Origin: Mucilaginibacter pankratovii
GTDB taxonomy: Bacteria; Bacteroidota; Bacteroidia; Sphingobacteriales; Sphingobacteriaceae
Direction: 5' to 3'
Length of the DNA stretch: 64,000 nucleotides
Assembly: GCF_014773265.1 (NCBI RefSeq)
Contig: NZ_JACWMY010000002.1
Location: 496,001-560,000 of the forward strand
This document shows, in pieces, positions 8,714-18,120 of this stretch. How positions within the stretch are numbered: the first letter of the stretch is position 1; every line of letters begins with the position of its first letter. The notes beneath the pieces are model-generated. The model ran no database searches. It was given only the letters and a program-made list of their open reading frames with translations, and was not told the origin of the DNA. The position numbers were made by a program, and so were the translations under genes.

Positions 8714-10228
8714 ATGAGAAGAAAACTAATATTTACCGGCTTAGCCGCAGCGCTCACAATAAGCGTGTCGGCTGTTTGCGCGCAGGACCTGCCCATAAAC
8801 AAGGGGCCATTTAAACCTACGGATGAGTCATTAAAAGAATATAAATATCCCGAGTGGTTTAGAGATGCCAAATTCGGCATCTGGGCGCACTGGGGGCCGC
8901 AGGCGGTTCCGCGCCAGGGCGATTGGTACGCCCGCAATATGTATGTGGAAAACAGCAGGCAAAACAAATACCATGTAGCGCATTACGGCACTCCGTCGAA
9001 ATTCGGGTTTAAGGATATTATCCCCTTATGGAAAGCCGAGAAATGGGATCCCGAAAAATTAATGGCCTTATACAAGCGCGCCGGCGCAAAATACTTTGTA
9101 AGCATGGCCAGCCACCACGATAATTTCTTTCTATGGAACTCAAAGATCCATAAATGGAATGCCGCTAATATGGGACCGCATAAAGATGTGGTGGGCCTTT
9201 GGCAAAAAGCAGCAAAAAAGCAAGGCCTCCGGTTTGGGGTATCCGAGCATTTGGCAGCCAGTTATACCTGGTACCAACCCGCACACGGTGCCGATACCGC
9301 CGGGCAATATAAAGGCATACCTTACGATGGTGCCGACCCGCAGTACGCTGATCTTTACCAGACCAAAGCAGCAGCCGGTGACAATGCATGGCTAACTACA
9401 AACCCTGTATACATGAAACAATGGTATGCCGAGGTTAAAGAATTAGTGGACACCTATCACCCCGACCTGCTATACTCCGACAGTAAATTACCGTTTGATG
9501 AGGTTGGCCGCAGTATGCTGGCAAACTATTATAACGGCGATATTGCCCGCAACGGCGGCAAACTAACTGCTGTTTATAACTGCAAAGAGGCTTCTAACGG
9601 AAAATGGGCGCAGGATGTAGAGCGCGGCGTGCTCGATTCGATCAGTACGTATCCATGGCAAACTGATACATCCATTGGCGATTGGTATTACCAAACCGGG
9701 CAAAAATATCGTACAGGTACCGAGGTGATACAAATGCTGCTGGATATCGTGAGCAAGAATGGCAACCTGCTGATAAACGTTGTGCAAACACCCGAAGGTG
9801 ACCTGGAGCCTGATGTATTGAACATTATAGAGCAGATTGCGGCCTGGATACCTGCCAACGGTGAGGGCATTTATGGTACCCGCCCCTGGAAGATCTACGG
9901 CGAAGGCCCGTCTACCATCAAAACAAACCAAAAGAAGGGCCAGTTTGGCGGCCTGAGCGATGTTAATGCTTACCAGCCAACTGATATCCGCTTTACCACC
10001 AAAGGCAACAGCTTATATGCATTTTGCATGGATGCACCTAAGGGAGATATCCGGATCACCTCGCTTGGGAAAAACTCGAAAGTGAACGACAAGGCCATAA
10101 AATCGGTGCAGCTTTTGGGCAGCAGCGAAAAGCTGCAATGGAAGCAGGAAAATGATGCACTGGTTATAACGAAACCTGCCAATACACCAGCCTGGACCGT
10201 GCAGGGCTTAAAAATAACACTAAACTAA
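8714..10228 (+). CDS. GH29 alpha-L-fucosidase, exported
   Basis: A 504-residue glycosidase with a signal peptide (cleavage after SAVCAQ). Family GH29 landmarks are present: FGIWAHWGPQAVP at residue 54 onward, ASHHDNFFLWNS around 132, FGVSEHL around 174, and PDLLYSDSKLPF, where Asp256 lies at the position of the catalytic nucleophile. SKNGNLLINV follows near residue 347. A beta-sandwich C-terminal domain occupies the last 120 residues. It removes terminal L-fucose from glycans in the periplasm or outside the cell, feeding FucP, whose gene ends 34 bp upstream. Confidence 0.93.
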   Translation: MRRKLIFTGLAAALTISVSAVCAQDLPINKGPFKPTDESLKEYKYPEWFRDAKFGIWAHWGPQAVPRQGDWYARNMYVENSRQNKYHVAHYGTPSKFGFKDIIPLWKAEKWDPEKLMALYKRAGAKYFVSMASHHDNFFLWNSKIHKWNAANMGPHKDVVGLWQKAAKKQGLRFGVSEHLAASYTWYQPAHGADTAGQYKGIPYDGADPQYADLYQTKAAAGDNAWLTTNPVYMKQWYAEVKELVDTYHPDLLYSDSKLPFDEVGRSMLANYYNGDIARNGGKLTAVYNCKEASNGKWAQDVERGVLDSISTYPWQTDTSIGDWYYQTGQKYRTGTEVIQMLLDIVSKNGNLLINVVQTPEGDLEPDVLNIIEQIAAWIPANGEGIYGTRPWKIYGEGPSTIKTNQKKGQFGGLSDVNAYQPTDIRFTTKGNSLYAFCMDAPKGDIRITSLGKNSKVNDKAIKSVQLLGSSEKLQWKQENDALVITKPANTPAWTVQGLKITLN

Positions 10229-10233
10229 GGAGG

Positions 10234-11292
10234 ATGACTGGCTTTAACCTACCGGAGGTGATTTTTGGAACCAGCGGCCTCGGCAATCTATATGTGGCCC
10301 TGGAAGATAGCGTAAAACTGGCAATTGTTGAAGAAAGTATCGCCAGCTCCGCAAAACCGGTTGTATTTGATACCGCCGGGAAATATGGAGCGGGCCTTTC
10401 GCTGGAATGCCTCGGAAAATGCCTCAAACAAAGCGGGGTAGCGCCTAAGGATGTGCTTATCAGCAATAAATTAGGCTGGCTGCGCACTGAATTGAAAACC
10501 GAAGAACCAACCTTTGAACCAGGTGTTTGGAAAGGGCTTAAATATGATGCCGTGCAAAACATCAGCTATGAGGGGATATTGCAATGTTATAAACAAGGCA
10601 ACCAACTATTAAATGGGTATAGCGCTTCGCTGGTATCCGTGCACGACCCGGATGAATACCTGCTGGCGGCGGCTGATGATGACGACCGTGCCAAACGTTA
10701 CCTGGATATACTGGATGCCTACCGGGCGCTGGCAGATCTAAAACAAAAAGGCGAAGTAAAGGCGATAGGCGTTGGCGCTAAGGACTGGAAGGTTATTCAA
10801 AAGATAACAAAGGATGTAGAGCTGGATTGGGTGATGATAGCTAATAGTATGACCATCCATAGTCACCCGCCGGAACTGATCCGCTTTATGGAAGAATTGG
10901 AAGCCAGGGGTATTACCATCATCAATTCTGCCGTTTTTAATGCAGGTTTTTTAACCGGAGGGGATTTTTATAATTACCGGCCCATCGATCTGAAAACTGA
11001 TGAGGGTAAAGGTTTGATTGCCTGGCGGGATTGCTTCAACGCCATTTGCAATAATTTTGGAATTAAGCCGGCTGTTGCCTGCGTACAGTTTGCGTTGAGT
11101 GCGCCGGGGGTAACCAGTATTGCCTTAAACACTACCGATCCGGCAAGGGTTAAACAAAATGTGGCGATGGCGGCCACCGTTATCCCGATGGAATTTTGGC
11201 GCAAGTTAAGCGCCGAAGGCTTGATAAGTGTAGATTATCTGCCGCTCATTATCAACAGGAGTTACAAACAAAAACATTACTTGCACAGCTAA
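10234..11292 (+). CDS. Aldo/keto reductase (probable L-fucose dehydrogenase)
   Basis: A 352-residue cytoplasmic NAD(P)-dependent oxidoreductase of the aldo/keto reductase superfamily. The catalytic tetrad can be placed: Asp46 and Tyr51 (FDTAGKYG), Lys79 (ISNKLGW) and His137 (SVHDPDEY). The sequence resembles the D-threo-aldose 1-dehydrogenase / L-fucose dehydrogenase branch, which oxidises L-fucose to the lactone. The start codon sits 5 bp after the fucosidase stop, and an AGGAGG lies between them, a rare good Shine-Dalgarno in this window. Position after fucP and the fucosidase supports a role in oxidative L-fucose breakdown. Confidence 0.85.
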   Translation: MTGFNLPEVIFGTSGLGNLYVALEDSVKLAIVEESIASSAKPVVFDTAGKYGAGLSLECLGKCLKQSGVAPKDVLISNKLGWLRTELKTEEPTFEPGVWKGLKYDAVQNISYEGILQCYKQGNQLLNGYSASLVSVHDPDEYLLAAADDDDRAKRYLDILDAYRALADLKQKGEVKAIGVGAKDWKVIQKITKDVELDWVMIANSMTIHSHPPELIRFMEELEARGITIINSAVFNAGFLTGGDFYNYRPIDLKTDEGKGLIAWRDCFNAICNNFGIKPAVACVQFALSAPGVTSIALNTTDPARVKQNVAMAATVIPMEFWRKLSAEGLISVDYLPLIINRSYKQKHYLHS

Positions 11293-11351
11293 AAATTTAT
11301 TTGTGTAAACAGCCACAATTGGTATTTCAACTAAAATATTAAGCCCATTAA

Positions 11352-12374
11352 ATGAAGATATTAACCTGTACCAAGCCGGGGCATTTAGAATATGGCGTTG
11401 CCGACTTGCCTCAACTTTTACCAGGCAATGCCCTTGTGAAAATTAAAAGGATAGGCATTTGCGGAACCGACCTGCATGCCTTTGAAGGCACACAACCCTA
11501 TTTTAGCTACCCACGTATTTTGGGGCACGAACTGGCTTGCGAATTGATTGATACAGGCGGCGCAGAAGGTTTTAAAAAAGGCGAAGCAGTTACTTTTATC
11601 CCCTACTACAACTGTGGCCACTGCATTGCCTGCCGTTCGGCAAAACCAAACTGTTGCACCAGCATACAGGTTTGCGGTGTACATACCGATGGCGGCATGG
11701 CCGAATATATGCAGGTGCCCACGCGCTTGCTGGTAAAAAGCGAAGGATTAGGTTTTGATGAATTGGCGCTGGTAGAGCCTTTGGCCATAGGTGCACACGG
11801 TGTGCGGAGGGCTGATGTTAAAAAAGGCGAATATGTGCTGGTTGTTGGCGCCGGCCCTATAGGGTTAGGAATTATGGAATTTGCCCGCATGGCCGGTGCC
11901 CGGGTAATTGCCGCCGATATGAACGAGCAGCGTTTGTTGTTCTGCAGCGAAGCACTAAAGGTGGATTTTACTATAAATGTGCAAACCCAGGATATTATTG
12001 AGCAACTAAAACAAATAACCGGCGGCGATATGCCCACCGTTGTGATAGACGCGACGGGAAACCAAAAAGCTATAAATAATGGATTTAATTATTTGGCGCA
12101 TGGCGGCAGATACGTTTTAGTTGGCCTGCAAAAAGGAGAGCTTATTGTTAGTCACCCGGAATTTCATAAACGGGAAGCTACCCTGATGAGCAGCCGAAAT
12201 GCAACCCGCGAAGATTTTGAACAGGTAGTACAAGCCATTAAAACCGGCCAAATAAAGCCCGAAACCTATATAACCCACCGCGTTACATTTGATGAGGTAG
12301 GCAACAACTTTAAAAGCTGGTTAAACCCGGCAAATGGCGTGATAAAAGCGATTGTGAGCTTTGAAAGCAATTAA
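11352..12374 (+). CDS. Zinc-dependent alcohol dehydrogenase (MDR superfamily)
   Basis: A 340-residue medium-chain dehydrogenase. Catalytic zinc ligands are visible at Cys37 (ICGTD) and His59-Glu60 (LGHE); structural zinc ligands are Cys88, Cys91, Cys94 and Cys102. The Rossmann motif VVGAGPIGLG is near residue 168. The sequence resembles sorbitol/L-idonate/L-galactonate-type dehydrogenases. As last gene of the fucose operon (59 bp after the reductase) it probably oxidises a hydroxyl of a fuconate-derived intermediate in the non-phosphorylating pathway. The substrate is inference; a fuconate dehydratase and an aldolase are not seen here. Confidence 0.87.
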   Translation: MKILTCTKPGHLEYGVADLPQLLPGNALVKIKRIGICGTDLHAFEGTQPYFSYPRILGHELACELIDTGGAEGFKKGEAVTFIPYYNCGHCIACRSAKPNCCTSIQVCGVHTDGGMAEYMQVPTRLLVKSEGLGFDELALVEPLAIGAHGVRRADVKKGEYVLVVGAGPIGLGIMEFARMAGARVIAADMNEQRLLFCSEALKVDFTINVQTQDIIEQLKQITGGDMPTVVIDATGNQKAINNGFNYLAHGGRYVLVGLQKGELIVSHPEFHKREATLMSSRNATREDFEQVVQAIKTGQIKPETYITHRVTFDEVGNNFKSWLNPANGVIKAIVSFESN

Positions 12375-12503
12375 ACCCTGCGGGATTGATTTTTTAATTT
12401 TTTGCAAGTCTCACTTACTAAGGTGCCCGCCGCAGATTGAAGTGTCTTTTTGTTGAATAATGATTGCCATTGAAAGCTGTCGCTTACTCATGCCGCAATG
12501 GAT

Positions 12504-12533
12504 AAAAAAAGGAAGCCGGTAAAACCGGCTTCC
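12504..12533 (-). terminator. Intrinsic terminator of the leftward glycan-uptake gene cluster
   Basis: A perfect 10 bp stem, GGAAGCCGGT (12511-12520) with ACCGGCTTCC (12524-12533) and a 3-nt loop, is followed on the minus strand by seven T residues (12504-12510 complement). It lies 42 bp beyond the stop of the second alpha-L-fucosidase gene. Confidence 0.85.
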
Positions 12534-12575
12534 GGATAATTAACTATGAGAACTAATTGATTGCTGTGCTTAAAG

Positions 12576-14006
12576 CTATTGCCTGTTGGAAGCAGCGCTT
12601 GTTATCTTTTTTTCGTTGTAAACCTGCAATTCTGCAATTGATACCTGGCTGTCTGCCTTACGGATAGATATTCTTACTTTGTCACCTATAACTGTTGCAA
12701 AACGGTGCACCTTAATTCTGTTGGCGTTTTGTCCGTTAAATAAAGTATTCCAGGTGCCGTTTACAAAGTACTCTACGCTGTAGTCAGAAATATTGGCTTT
12801 CTGCTCTGCTATAACAACTGCATTAAAGGCCTGGCCCTTTTTTAATGTTACTTCATACCATGGTGCTTTAACAGTAGGGTTTGATACCCACGAGGTTCCG
12901 AAATCATCGTCGTTAGCATAATCCATTATCGCCGAATCATCGCTCCAACTGGAATTGGCGAACGCTTTTTTGGCGAGGTTACGTGATATAACAGGTGCAT
13001 CTAATAACGGAAGCTTTGTGCCCGGCCCCTGGTTTTTCCAAAGCCTGCCTATCTCTTTTAGCGCTACAAGTGCGTTATCATCAAAAAGGCCATCGCGGTT
13101 TGGCGCAACGTTTAATATAAAGTTACAGCTTACGTTGTTAAGCGGAATCAAGATATCATTCACAATTTTTGCCGGCGATTTTACAGGATCAGTTGGATGG
13201 TTGGTTTCCCAGAACCAGTTGTATTGCAGAGGCAGGCACGCCAGCGCAGGCATCCTGTTTTTGTCTGTTGCTACGCGTTGCCCCGCCCCCATTTCATAGG
13301 TCTTGATATCGGTATAATACATTCCTTCTGCCGGATATTTTGCGCCGTTAAGGTCCATCACCATGCAATTGGGCTGCAGAGATTTAATGAGGCGGTATAT
13401 TGCTTCAAATGGCACATCGTCATAAGAGATACGCGACCATGGTGCATCCCAGCCATCAATGATCAAGGCATCAACCTTACCGTATTTAGTCATCAGTTCG
13501 GTTATCTGCGCCTTAACCATATCAATATGCTTTGGCGTAATGGCATTAGGCCTAAGCTTGTGGTGGGTATCTAAAATTGAATAGTACAGGAATACCTTAA
13601 GACCGTTGGCCCTGAAGGCATCTGCATACTCTTTAACCACGTCCTTTTTTAGCGGACTATTCATTACGTTATAGTCGGTTGTTTTGGTATCCCAGATGCA
13701 AAAACCGCTGTGATGTTTCGTGGTAATACAACCATAAGTCATGTTAGCCGACTTTGCCGCTTTTGCCCACTGATCGCAATTGAGTTTTGTTGGGTTAAAC
13801 AAAGCGGGTGATGCCTCCGGATCCGCCCAATCCTGGTTCATGTAAGTTGGGATGTTGAAGTGAATGAACATTCCGAAGCGGAGGTCAACAAAATCTTGCT
13901 GTAATTGAGCAAGTGTTTTTACCGGCTCTTTAGGCGCCGTTTGCGCTATTACGTTTAACGATATGGCAGCAAAAAGTATAAAGCAAAAGGCTTTAAGTTT
14001 GAACAT
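12576..14006 (-). CDS. GH29 alpha-L-fucosidase with C-terminal carbohydrate-binding-like domain
   Basis: A 476-residue exported protein (signal peptide to about residue 22, VIAQT). The catalytic barrel has GH29 features: RFGMFIHFNIPTY around residue 43, TTKHHSGFCIWDT around 95, and VDALIIDGWDAPW, with Asp184 in the nucleophile position. The last 120 residues form a discoidin-like (F5/8 type C) beta domain. It is only distantly similar to the GH29 enzyme at 8714-10228, so the two probably have different linkage preferences. It is the last gene of the leftward cluster behind susC/susD and TlpA, pointing to action on glycans captured by that pair. Confidence 0.87.
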   Translation of the reverse strand: MFKLKAFCFILFAAISLNVIAQTAPKEPVKTLAQLQQDFVDLRFGMFIHFNIPTYMNQDWADPEASPALFNPTKLNCDQWAKAAKSANMTYGCITTKHHSGFCIWDTKTTDYNVMNSPLKKDVVKEYADAFRANGLKVFLYYSILDTHHKLRPNAITPKHIDMVKAQITELMTKYGKVDALIIDGWDAPWSRISYDDVPFEAIYRLIKSLQPNCMVMDLNGAKYPAEGMYYTDIKTYEMGAGQRVATDKNRMPALACLPLQYNWFWETNHPTDPVKSPAKIVNDILIPLNNVSCNFILNVAPNRDGLFDDNALVALKEIGRLWKNQGPGTKLPLLDAPVISRNLAKKAFANSSWSDDSAIMDYANDDDFGTSWVSNPTVKAPWYEVTLKKGQAFNAVVIAEQKANISDYSVEYFVNGTWNTLFNGQNANRIKVHRFATVIGDKVRISIRKADSQVSIAELQVYNEKKITSAASNRQ

Positions 14007-14041
14007 ATTATTTTTATTAATGCGGCTTTACCGCTTTGTAA

Positions 14042-15193
14042 TTACTTGTTAAATATCTCGGCGAGTTTGGCATTAAGGCCTTCGCCCCTTATATCCGTAG
14101 CTATTATTTTACCGTTAGCATCAATCAGGAAACAAGCCGGTACAGCCCTGATACCGTATAAACGGCCAACCATATTGTTCCAGCCTTTTAAGTCGGATAC
14201 GTGTTTCCAGGGCATTCCATCCTGCTGAATGGCGCCGGTCCAGTTCTTTTTATCGCTATCCAGCGATACCGAAAGTATTTCGAAACCTTTGTCTTTATAA
14301 AGCTGATATTGTTGTGCAAGATTGGGGTTTTCCGCACGGCAGGGGGCACACCAGCTTGCCCAAAAATCAATGAGGATTACTTTCCCCTTTAGGGCCGCTA
14401 ACGAAAGTGGCTTTCCGGTTTCATCGTTTTGTGTAAACAGCGGTGCCTGGTTGCCAACAACAATTGTACTGGCCGCCTTTATGCGCTGGGCCAACTCAAT
14501 GCCCATATCGGTTTGCTTAAATTGGGGCTTTAGCGTTTTATATATGGGCTCTACCACAGCTACATCTACTTTACTGCCGGCTGCTTCTGATAAAGCCACC
14601 AGGGCGAAATAAGAATTCGGATTTTCCCTGGCAAACTTCAATTGCTTTTCGTTGCGTGCAGCTATAGCCCTTCGAAACCGTGCATCAACGGCTTTTATAT
14701 AGGTGGTATCTTTTTGCTGCTCGGGTGTGCCGCTTGCAAAATCAAGGTTTACAGCTTTGGTAAGCGCCATGATGGAGCCGCCTACCGTTTTGGTATAAGC
14801 CGCAAATTCATCGTACGTTTTAGAGCCGGTAACAAGCGCGTTGCTTAATGAGTCCTTCGAGGCCATCATGATCTGTTCTTTACCGAAATAAAAATAGATG
14901 GCATCGCCACCCCGGTAAATAGCAAATTGCTTACCGCCTCCGTTTGGTGCAAGTGCCATCCGTGCTGTGGCGAGATCGGCTATTTGCCCGGAAAAGCTAA
15001 ATGCACCGTTAATTAATTCGGTAGAGTCTTCGTGGCTTTTGCCGTTATCCATATAATCCAGGTAGACCATTGCCGGCTTATTTAAATTGCCAATTTTACC
15101 GGATAACTTAAAGTTTGACGATTGCGCGCAGGCAATAAACGGCATTAGGATAACTAAACAGGCAATGCCGGTAATTATTTTTAATGTTTTCAT
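14042..15193 (-). CDS. TlpA-like thiol-disulfide oxidoreductase with N-terminal DUF4369
   Basis: A 383-residue exported protein (signal peptide ending near FIACAQ). The N-terminal part (about 28-130) is a DUF4369-type beta domain; the C-terminal 140 residues are a TlpA/ResA thioredoxin fold with the active site WASWCAPCRAENPNL. Proteins of this build are common in Bacteroidota glycan-uptake loci and are thought to act as periplasmic reductants. The gene sits between the HELGH lipoprotein and the second fucosidase with short gaps of about 35 bp, so all three are probably one transcript. Confidence 0.9.
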   Translation of the reverse strand: MKTLKIITGIACLVILMPFIACAQSSNFKLSGKIGNLNKPAMVYLDYMDNGKSHEDSTELINGAFSFSGQIADLATARMALAPNGGGKQFAIYRGGDAIYFYFGKEQIMMASKDSLSNALVTGSKTYDEFAAYTKTVGGSIMALTKAVNLDFASGTPEQQKDTTYIKAVDARFRRAIAARNEKQLKFARENPNSYFALVALSEAAGSKVDVAVVEPIYKTLKPQFKQTDMGIELAQRIKAASTIVVGNQAPLFTQNDETGKPLSLAALKGKVILIDFWASWCAPCRAENPNLAQQYQLYKDKGFEILSVSLDSDKKNWTGAIQQDGMPWKHVSDLKGWNNMVGRLYGIRAVPACFLIDANGKIIATDIRGEGLNAKLAEIFNK

Positions 15194-15228
15194 AGGTTGA
15201 TGTAGGGCTTTATGTAAGGCAAACCGGT

Positions 15229-16170
15229 TTAATACTTAAGCGCCGGGAAATCTTTTCTTGCTTTGTTAAATTCTGCTTCCCATTTGGCGTTCCAACCGAA
15301 GGCGGTAGTTGCCTGCGTTTTTAGGTTAATGCCGGCAGCGCCGCTCCAAAAGTGTACAAACTCGCCCCAGTTAAGATCATGGTCAAACTCGTTACCGTTC
15401 TTTTTTGGGTAGTAACTGGCAAGCAGCTCAAAGTATTTATTTAGTACCGCGGCTTTACCATGCTTATCATAAATTGGATAGAACCAGTTTTTAAACCACT
15501 GGGTATTTGCAGCCGGGAAATTATCGTGTTTTGACTGCATTTCAGCAAACACTTTGGCTGCTTCAGCTTCGTAACCAATATGGAGGTACACATCATAAAT
15601 AAAGATCTCCATGAATTTACTATCGCCCCATAGGGCATCAGATGGAGAACCTTTTACACCGTGGCTGGCACCGCATACTATATGGCCCAGCTCGTGTATC
15701 GGCATTCCTATCTGCTGGCCGGTTGGATTTGTCCAGTCGTCCAACCCGCAGTCAATAACGTTCCTAAAATCGTGGCTGTCATCGAAATACGAAGCGGGGT
15801 GCCCGCCGCCAAGTTTCCCATCAACCACCTTATGGAAAATAGCATATACACGGGTAGAATCGCCAAAACTGCCATATGTTTTCCTAACGTAGGCCCAGGC
15901 ATCAGATATTACCTTGTTTGGCCACGTTATGTTGCGCGGCATATTATCATCATAGTAAATAGCAGCGTTATTATCATAGAATGTTCTGGATACAGTAAGA
16001 TCATGCTCAAACCAGTGTTCCTTCCATTTAAGCGGCGGCGTGCCAGTCTTTGAAGTGTCGGCGGCTGTACGCTGCGTTTGATTGCGCTGTGGCCTGGTTT
16101 CGCTGCATGAGCTTTCTATCACTGCCGCAAATGCTAATGCGCACAGTGTTAAACTGATTTTTAAGGTCAT
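15229..16170 (-). CDS. Putative zinc metallopeptidase-like lipoprotein
   Basis: A 313-residue protein with a lipoprotein signal sequence (Cys22, IESSCSE). The middle carries a zincin motif, MPIHELGHIVCGASHG (His159, Glu160, His163), followed 25 residues later by Glu188 in KFMEIFIYD, a spacing compatible with a gluzincin third ligand. The C-terminal third is rich in aromatic residues (NWGEFVHFWSGAAG). I do not recognise a named family. Between SusCD and TlpA/GH29 it may trim peptide from glycopeptide substrates, but this is inference. It is separated from susD by a terminator-like hairpin. Confidence 0.65.
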   Translation of the reverse strand: MTLKISLTLCALAFAAVIESSCSETRPQRNQTQRTAADTSKTGTPPLKWKEHWFEHDLTVSRTFYDNNAAIYYDDNMPRNITWPNKVISDAWAYVRKTYGSFGDSTRVYAIFHKVVDGKLGGGHPASYFDDSHDFRNVIDCGLDDWTNPTGQQIGMPIHELGHIVCGASHGVKGSPSDALWGDSKFMEIFIYDVYLHIGYEAEAAKVFAEMQSKHDNFPAANTQWFKNWFYPIYDKHGKAAVLNKYFELLASYYPKKNGNEFDHDLNWGEFVHFWSGAAGINLKTQATTAFGWNAKWEAEFNKARKDFPALKY

Positions 16171-16232
16171 GTTGTTAAAGGTGTTTTTCTGCCATGATTT
16201 TAGCGGCAGTGTAGGATGGATGCCATTGTATT

Positions 16233-16269
16233 AAAACTGAGGGAGCATCCGAAGATGCCCCTCAGTTTT
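16233..16269 (-). terminator. Terminator-like hairpin after susD
   Basis: CTGAGGG (16237-16243) plus GCATC (16245-16249) pair with GATGC (16254-16258) and CCCTCAG (16259-16265) with a single bulged A, a CGAA loop and flanking A/T runs on both sides. On the minus strand it follows the susD stop by 7 bp and precedes TTTT. It probably reduces read-through from susCD into the three downstream genes. Confidence 0.75.
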
Positions 16270-16276
16270 TAAATTG

Positions 16277-18091
16277 TTACCAGCCGGTATTTTGAACTAA
16301 TTGTTTATCACTGTCAACATCTTTCTGGGGAATTGGATACAGATAATGCCTTTTGTTAAACACGCGGTTCTCAAACGTTACCAGGTTATAAAACTCGGGC
16401 AGGTTGGCGCTGATGTTTAATGCTTTGAATGGACCGTTATCTGTAACTTCGGCAATTTTCCAGCGGCGCGTATCAAAAAAACGACTGTTTTCAAAGGCAA
16501 GTTCTACCCTGCGTTCTCTCCTGATAGCGTCGCGCATGGCAGCCTGGCCGGCAGGCACAGGCAGATTGGCACTGCCGTATTCGGGCACACCCGCCCTGTT
16601 TCTGATGAGATTTACATATTTCAGCACGTCGGCATTACCTGGCTCCGCTTCGTTTAAAGCTTCGGCATAATTCAGGTAGATCTCGGCAAGCCTCAGCATT
16701 ACCCATGACCGGCCACCTTGTCTCCAGTCGCCGGTTACAATGTTTTTGCGCACAATATAGCCAGTTGGCGAATAATCGTTACCGCCTGTTTGTTTTCCGG
16801 AATTGGCCGTGTTATATGTTTCGGTAATTACTTCGCCGCTGTTGGTATTTAGCCATTTGCTGCCATTGTAGGTAATACCCACATAAAAGCGCGGTTCGCG
16901 GTTTGCCCATTGGTTATAAGTGCGCCTTGCCTTATCATCATAGGGTGCCTGAAAATCGGAGAACCCGGTTTTTACATAACCCGAAGCAGGATCGTCTATG
17001 GAACGGCCGTTTGCTGTAAAATAGGCATCTACCATAGCTTGGGTAGCACCTAATCCGCCGCTGCCCCTTACTTCATCTGCATAGCCCGAATGATATGGCG
17101 CCAGTTCGTACGCCCTGTTAGTGATACCGGCATCAATACGTGCATAAATTACTTCCTTGTTCCAGTCTACCAGCATTACGTCGCGGGTTGACAGGTACGG
17201 GCTATAATTGCCGCTTGCATCGTTTACCCGGTAAAGATCGAACTGGGTAGGTACAAACTGGTCTATAAACGCTTTGGCTGCGTCTGCAGCTTTTTTCCAT
17301 TTAGATGCATCGTACTGATCGCTGATCAGTTTTTTACCATCGGCATTTTGCATTGAACTGTAATCCGTATTACCATTAAATAACGGGCTGGCGGCATAAA
17401 GTAACACCTGCGATTTAATGGCCATTGCGTAAGCCCTGTTTATACGGCCGTAATTATTAGTGTTTGATGCTTTTAAAGGCAGATCTGCCATGGCTGCATC
17501 CAGTTCTGATGTTACATAAGTTACACACTCGTCAAACGAACTGCGGGGCAGCTGTACATCGTCAAAAGAAGCATCCGGATTAATGGATTTATCGCCGGTT
17601 ATTACTACCGGGCCGTAAATACGCATCAACCAAAAGTAGTACATGGCTCTTAAAGCCCTTGCTTCGGCCTTGTATTGCACCTTTAATGAGCTCGGCAGAT
17701 CTGATACCTTATCAACATTATCCATAAAGATTCCTGCTGAGCGGATACCACGGTAATAAGTTGTCCAAAAACCGCTTACAAACCCGCTTGATGCATCATA
17801 GGTACCATTATTGATATTTTGGGTTGCTACAAAACCCCAGTCGTATTCGGCTTCGTCAGACCCGCCTGTCCATTCCCCTATGTTGTTATCCGATCCCGGG
17901 AATCGTTGCGAAGCTTCATCGGGTATAACCGAGTATACATTGGCCAGGAATTTTTCTGCCGAGTTTCGGTTTCTGAAAGTCTCGTCGAGTGTAAGGCGAT
18001 CATCGGGTACCTGGTCTAAGAAACCTTTTTTACACGAAAGACTAAGTGTTAATATGCAAGTTGCAAAGGCTGCTATTACAATTCGTTTCAT
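16277..18091 (-). CDS. SusD/RagB family nutrient-binding outer-membrane lipoprotein
   Basis: A 604-residue surface lipoprotein (lipidated Cys20 in LSLSCKKGFLDQ). N-terminal TPR-like helices and the C-terminal RagB/SusD signature (MLRLAEIYLNYAEALNEA near residue 470, then RRERRVELAFENSRFFDTRRW) are clear. It forms the lid over the SusC channel and binds the glycan. The gene starts 29 bp after susC ends, the standard susC-susD pair. Confidence 0.95.
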   Translation of the reverse strand: MKRIVIAAFATCILTLSLSCKKGFLDQVPDDRLTLDETFRNRNSAEKFLANVYSVIPDEASQRFPGSDNNIGEWTGGSDEAEYDWGFVATQNINNGTYDASSGFVSGFWTTYYRGIRSAGIFMDNVDKVSDLPSSLKVQYKAEARALRAMYYFWLMRIYGPVVITGDKSINPDASFDDVQLPRSSFDECVTYVTSELDAAMADLPLKASNTNNYGRINRAYAMAIKSQVLLYAASPLFNGNTDYSSMQNADGKKLISDQYDASKWKKAADAAKAFIDQFVPTQFDLYRVNDASGNYSPYLSTRDVMLVDWNKEVIYARIDAGITNRAYELAPYHSGYADEVRGSGGLGATQAMVDAYFTANGRSIDDPASGYVKTGFSDFQAPYDDKARRTYNQWANREPRFYVGITYNGSKWLNTNSGEVITETYNTANSGKQTGGNDYSPTGYIVRKNIVTGDWRQGGRSWVMLRLAEIYLNYAEALNEAEPGNADVLKYVNLIRNRAGVPEYGSANLPVPAGQAAMRDAIRRERRVELAFENSRFFDTRRWKIAEVTDNGPFKALNISANLPEFYNLVTFENRVFNKRHYLYPIPQKDVDSDKQLVQNTGW

Positions 18092-18120
18092 TTTATTTGC
18101 TTTAAATAAATGTTTGTCCG

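Noticed and set aside
12375..12575. Terminator for the rightward fucose operon at the 12511-12533 hairpin
   Set aside because: The poly-T run is present only on the minus strand; on the plus strand no T-tract follows, so I assign it to the leftward transcript.
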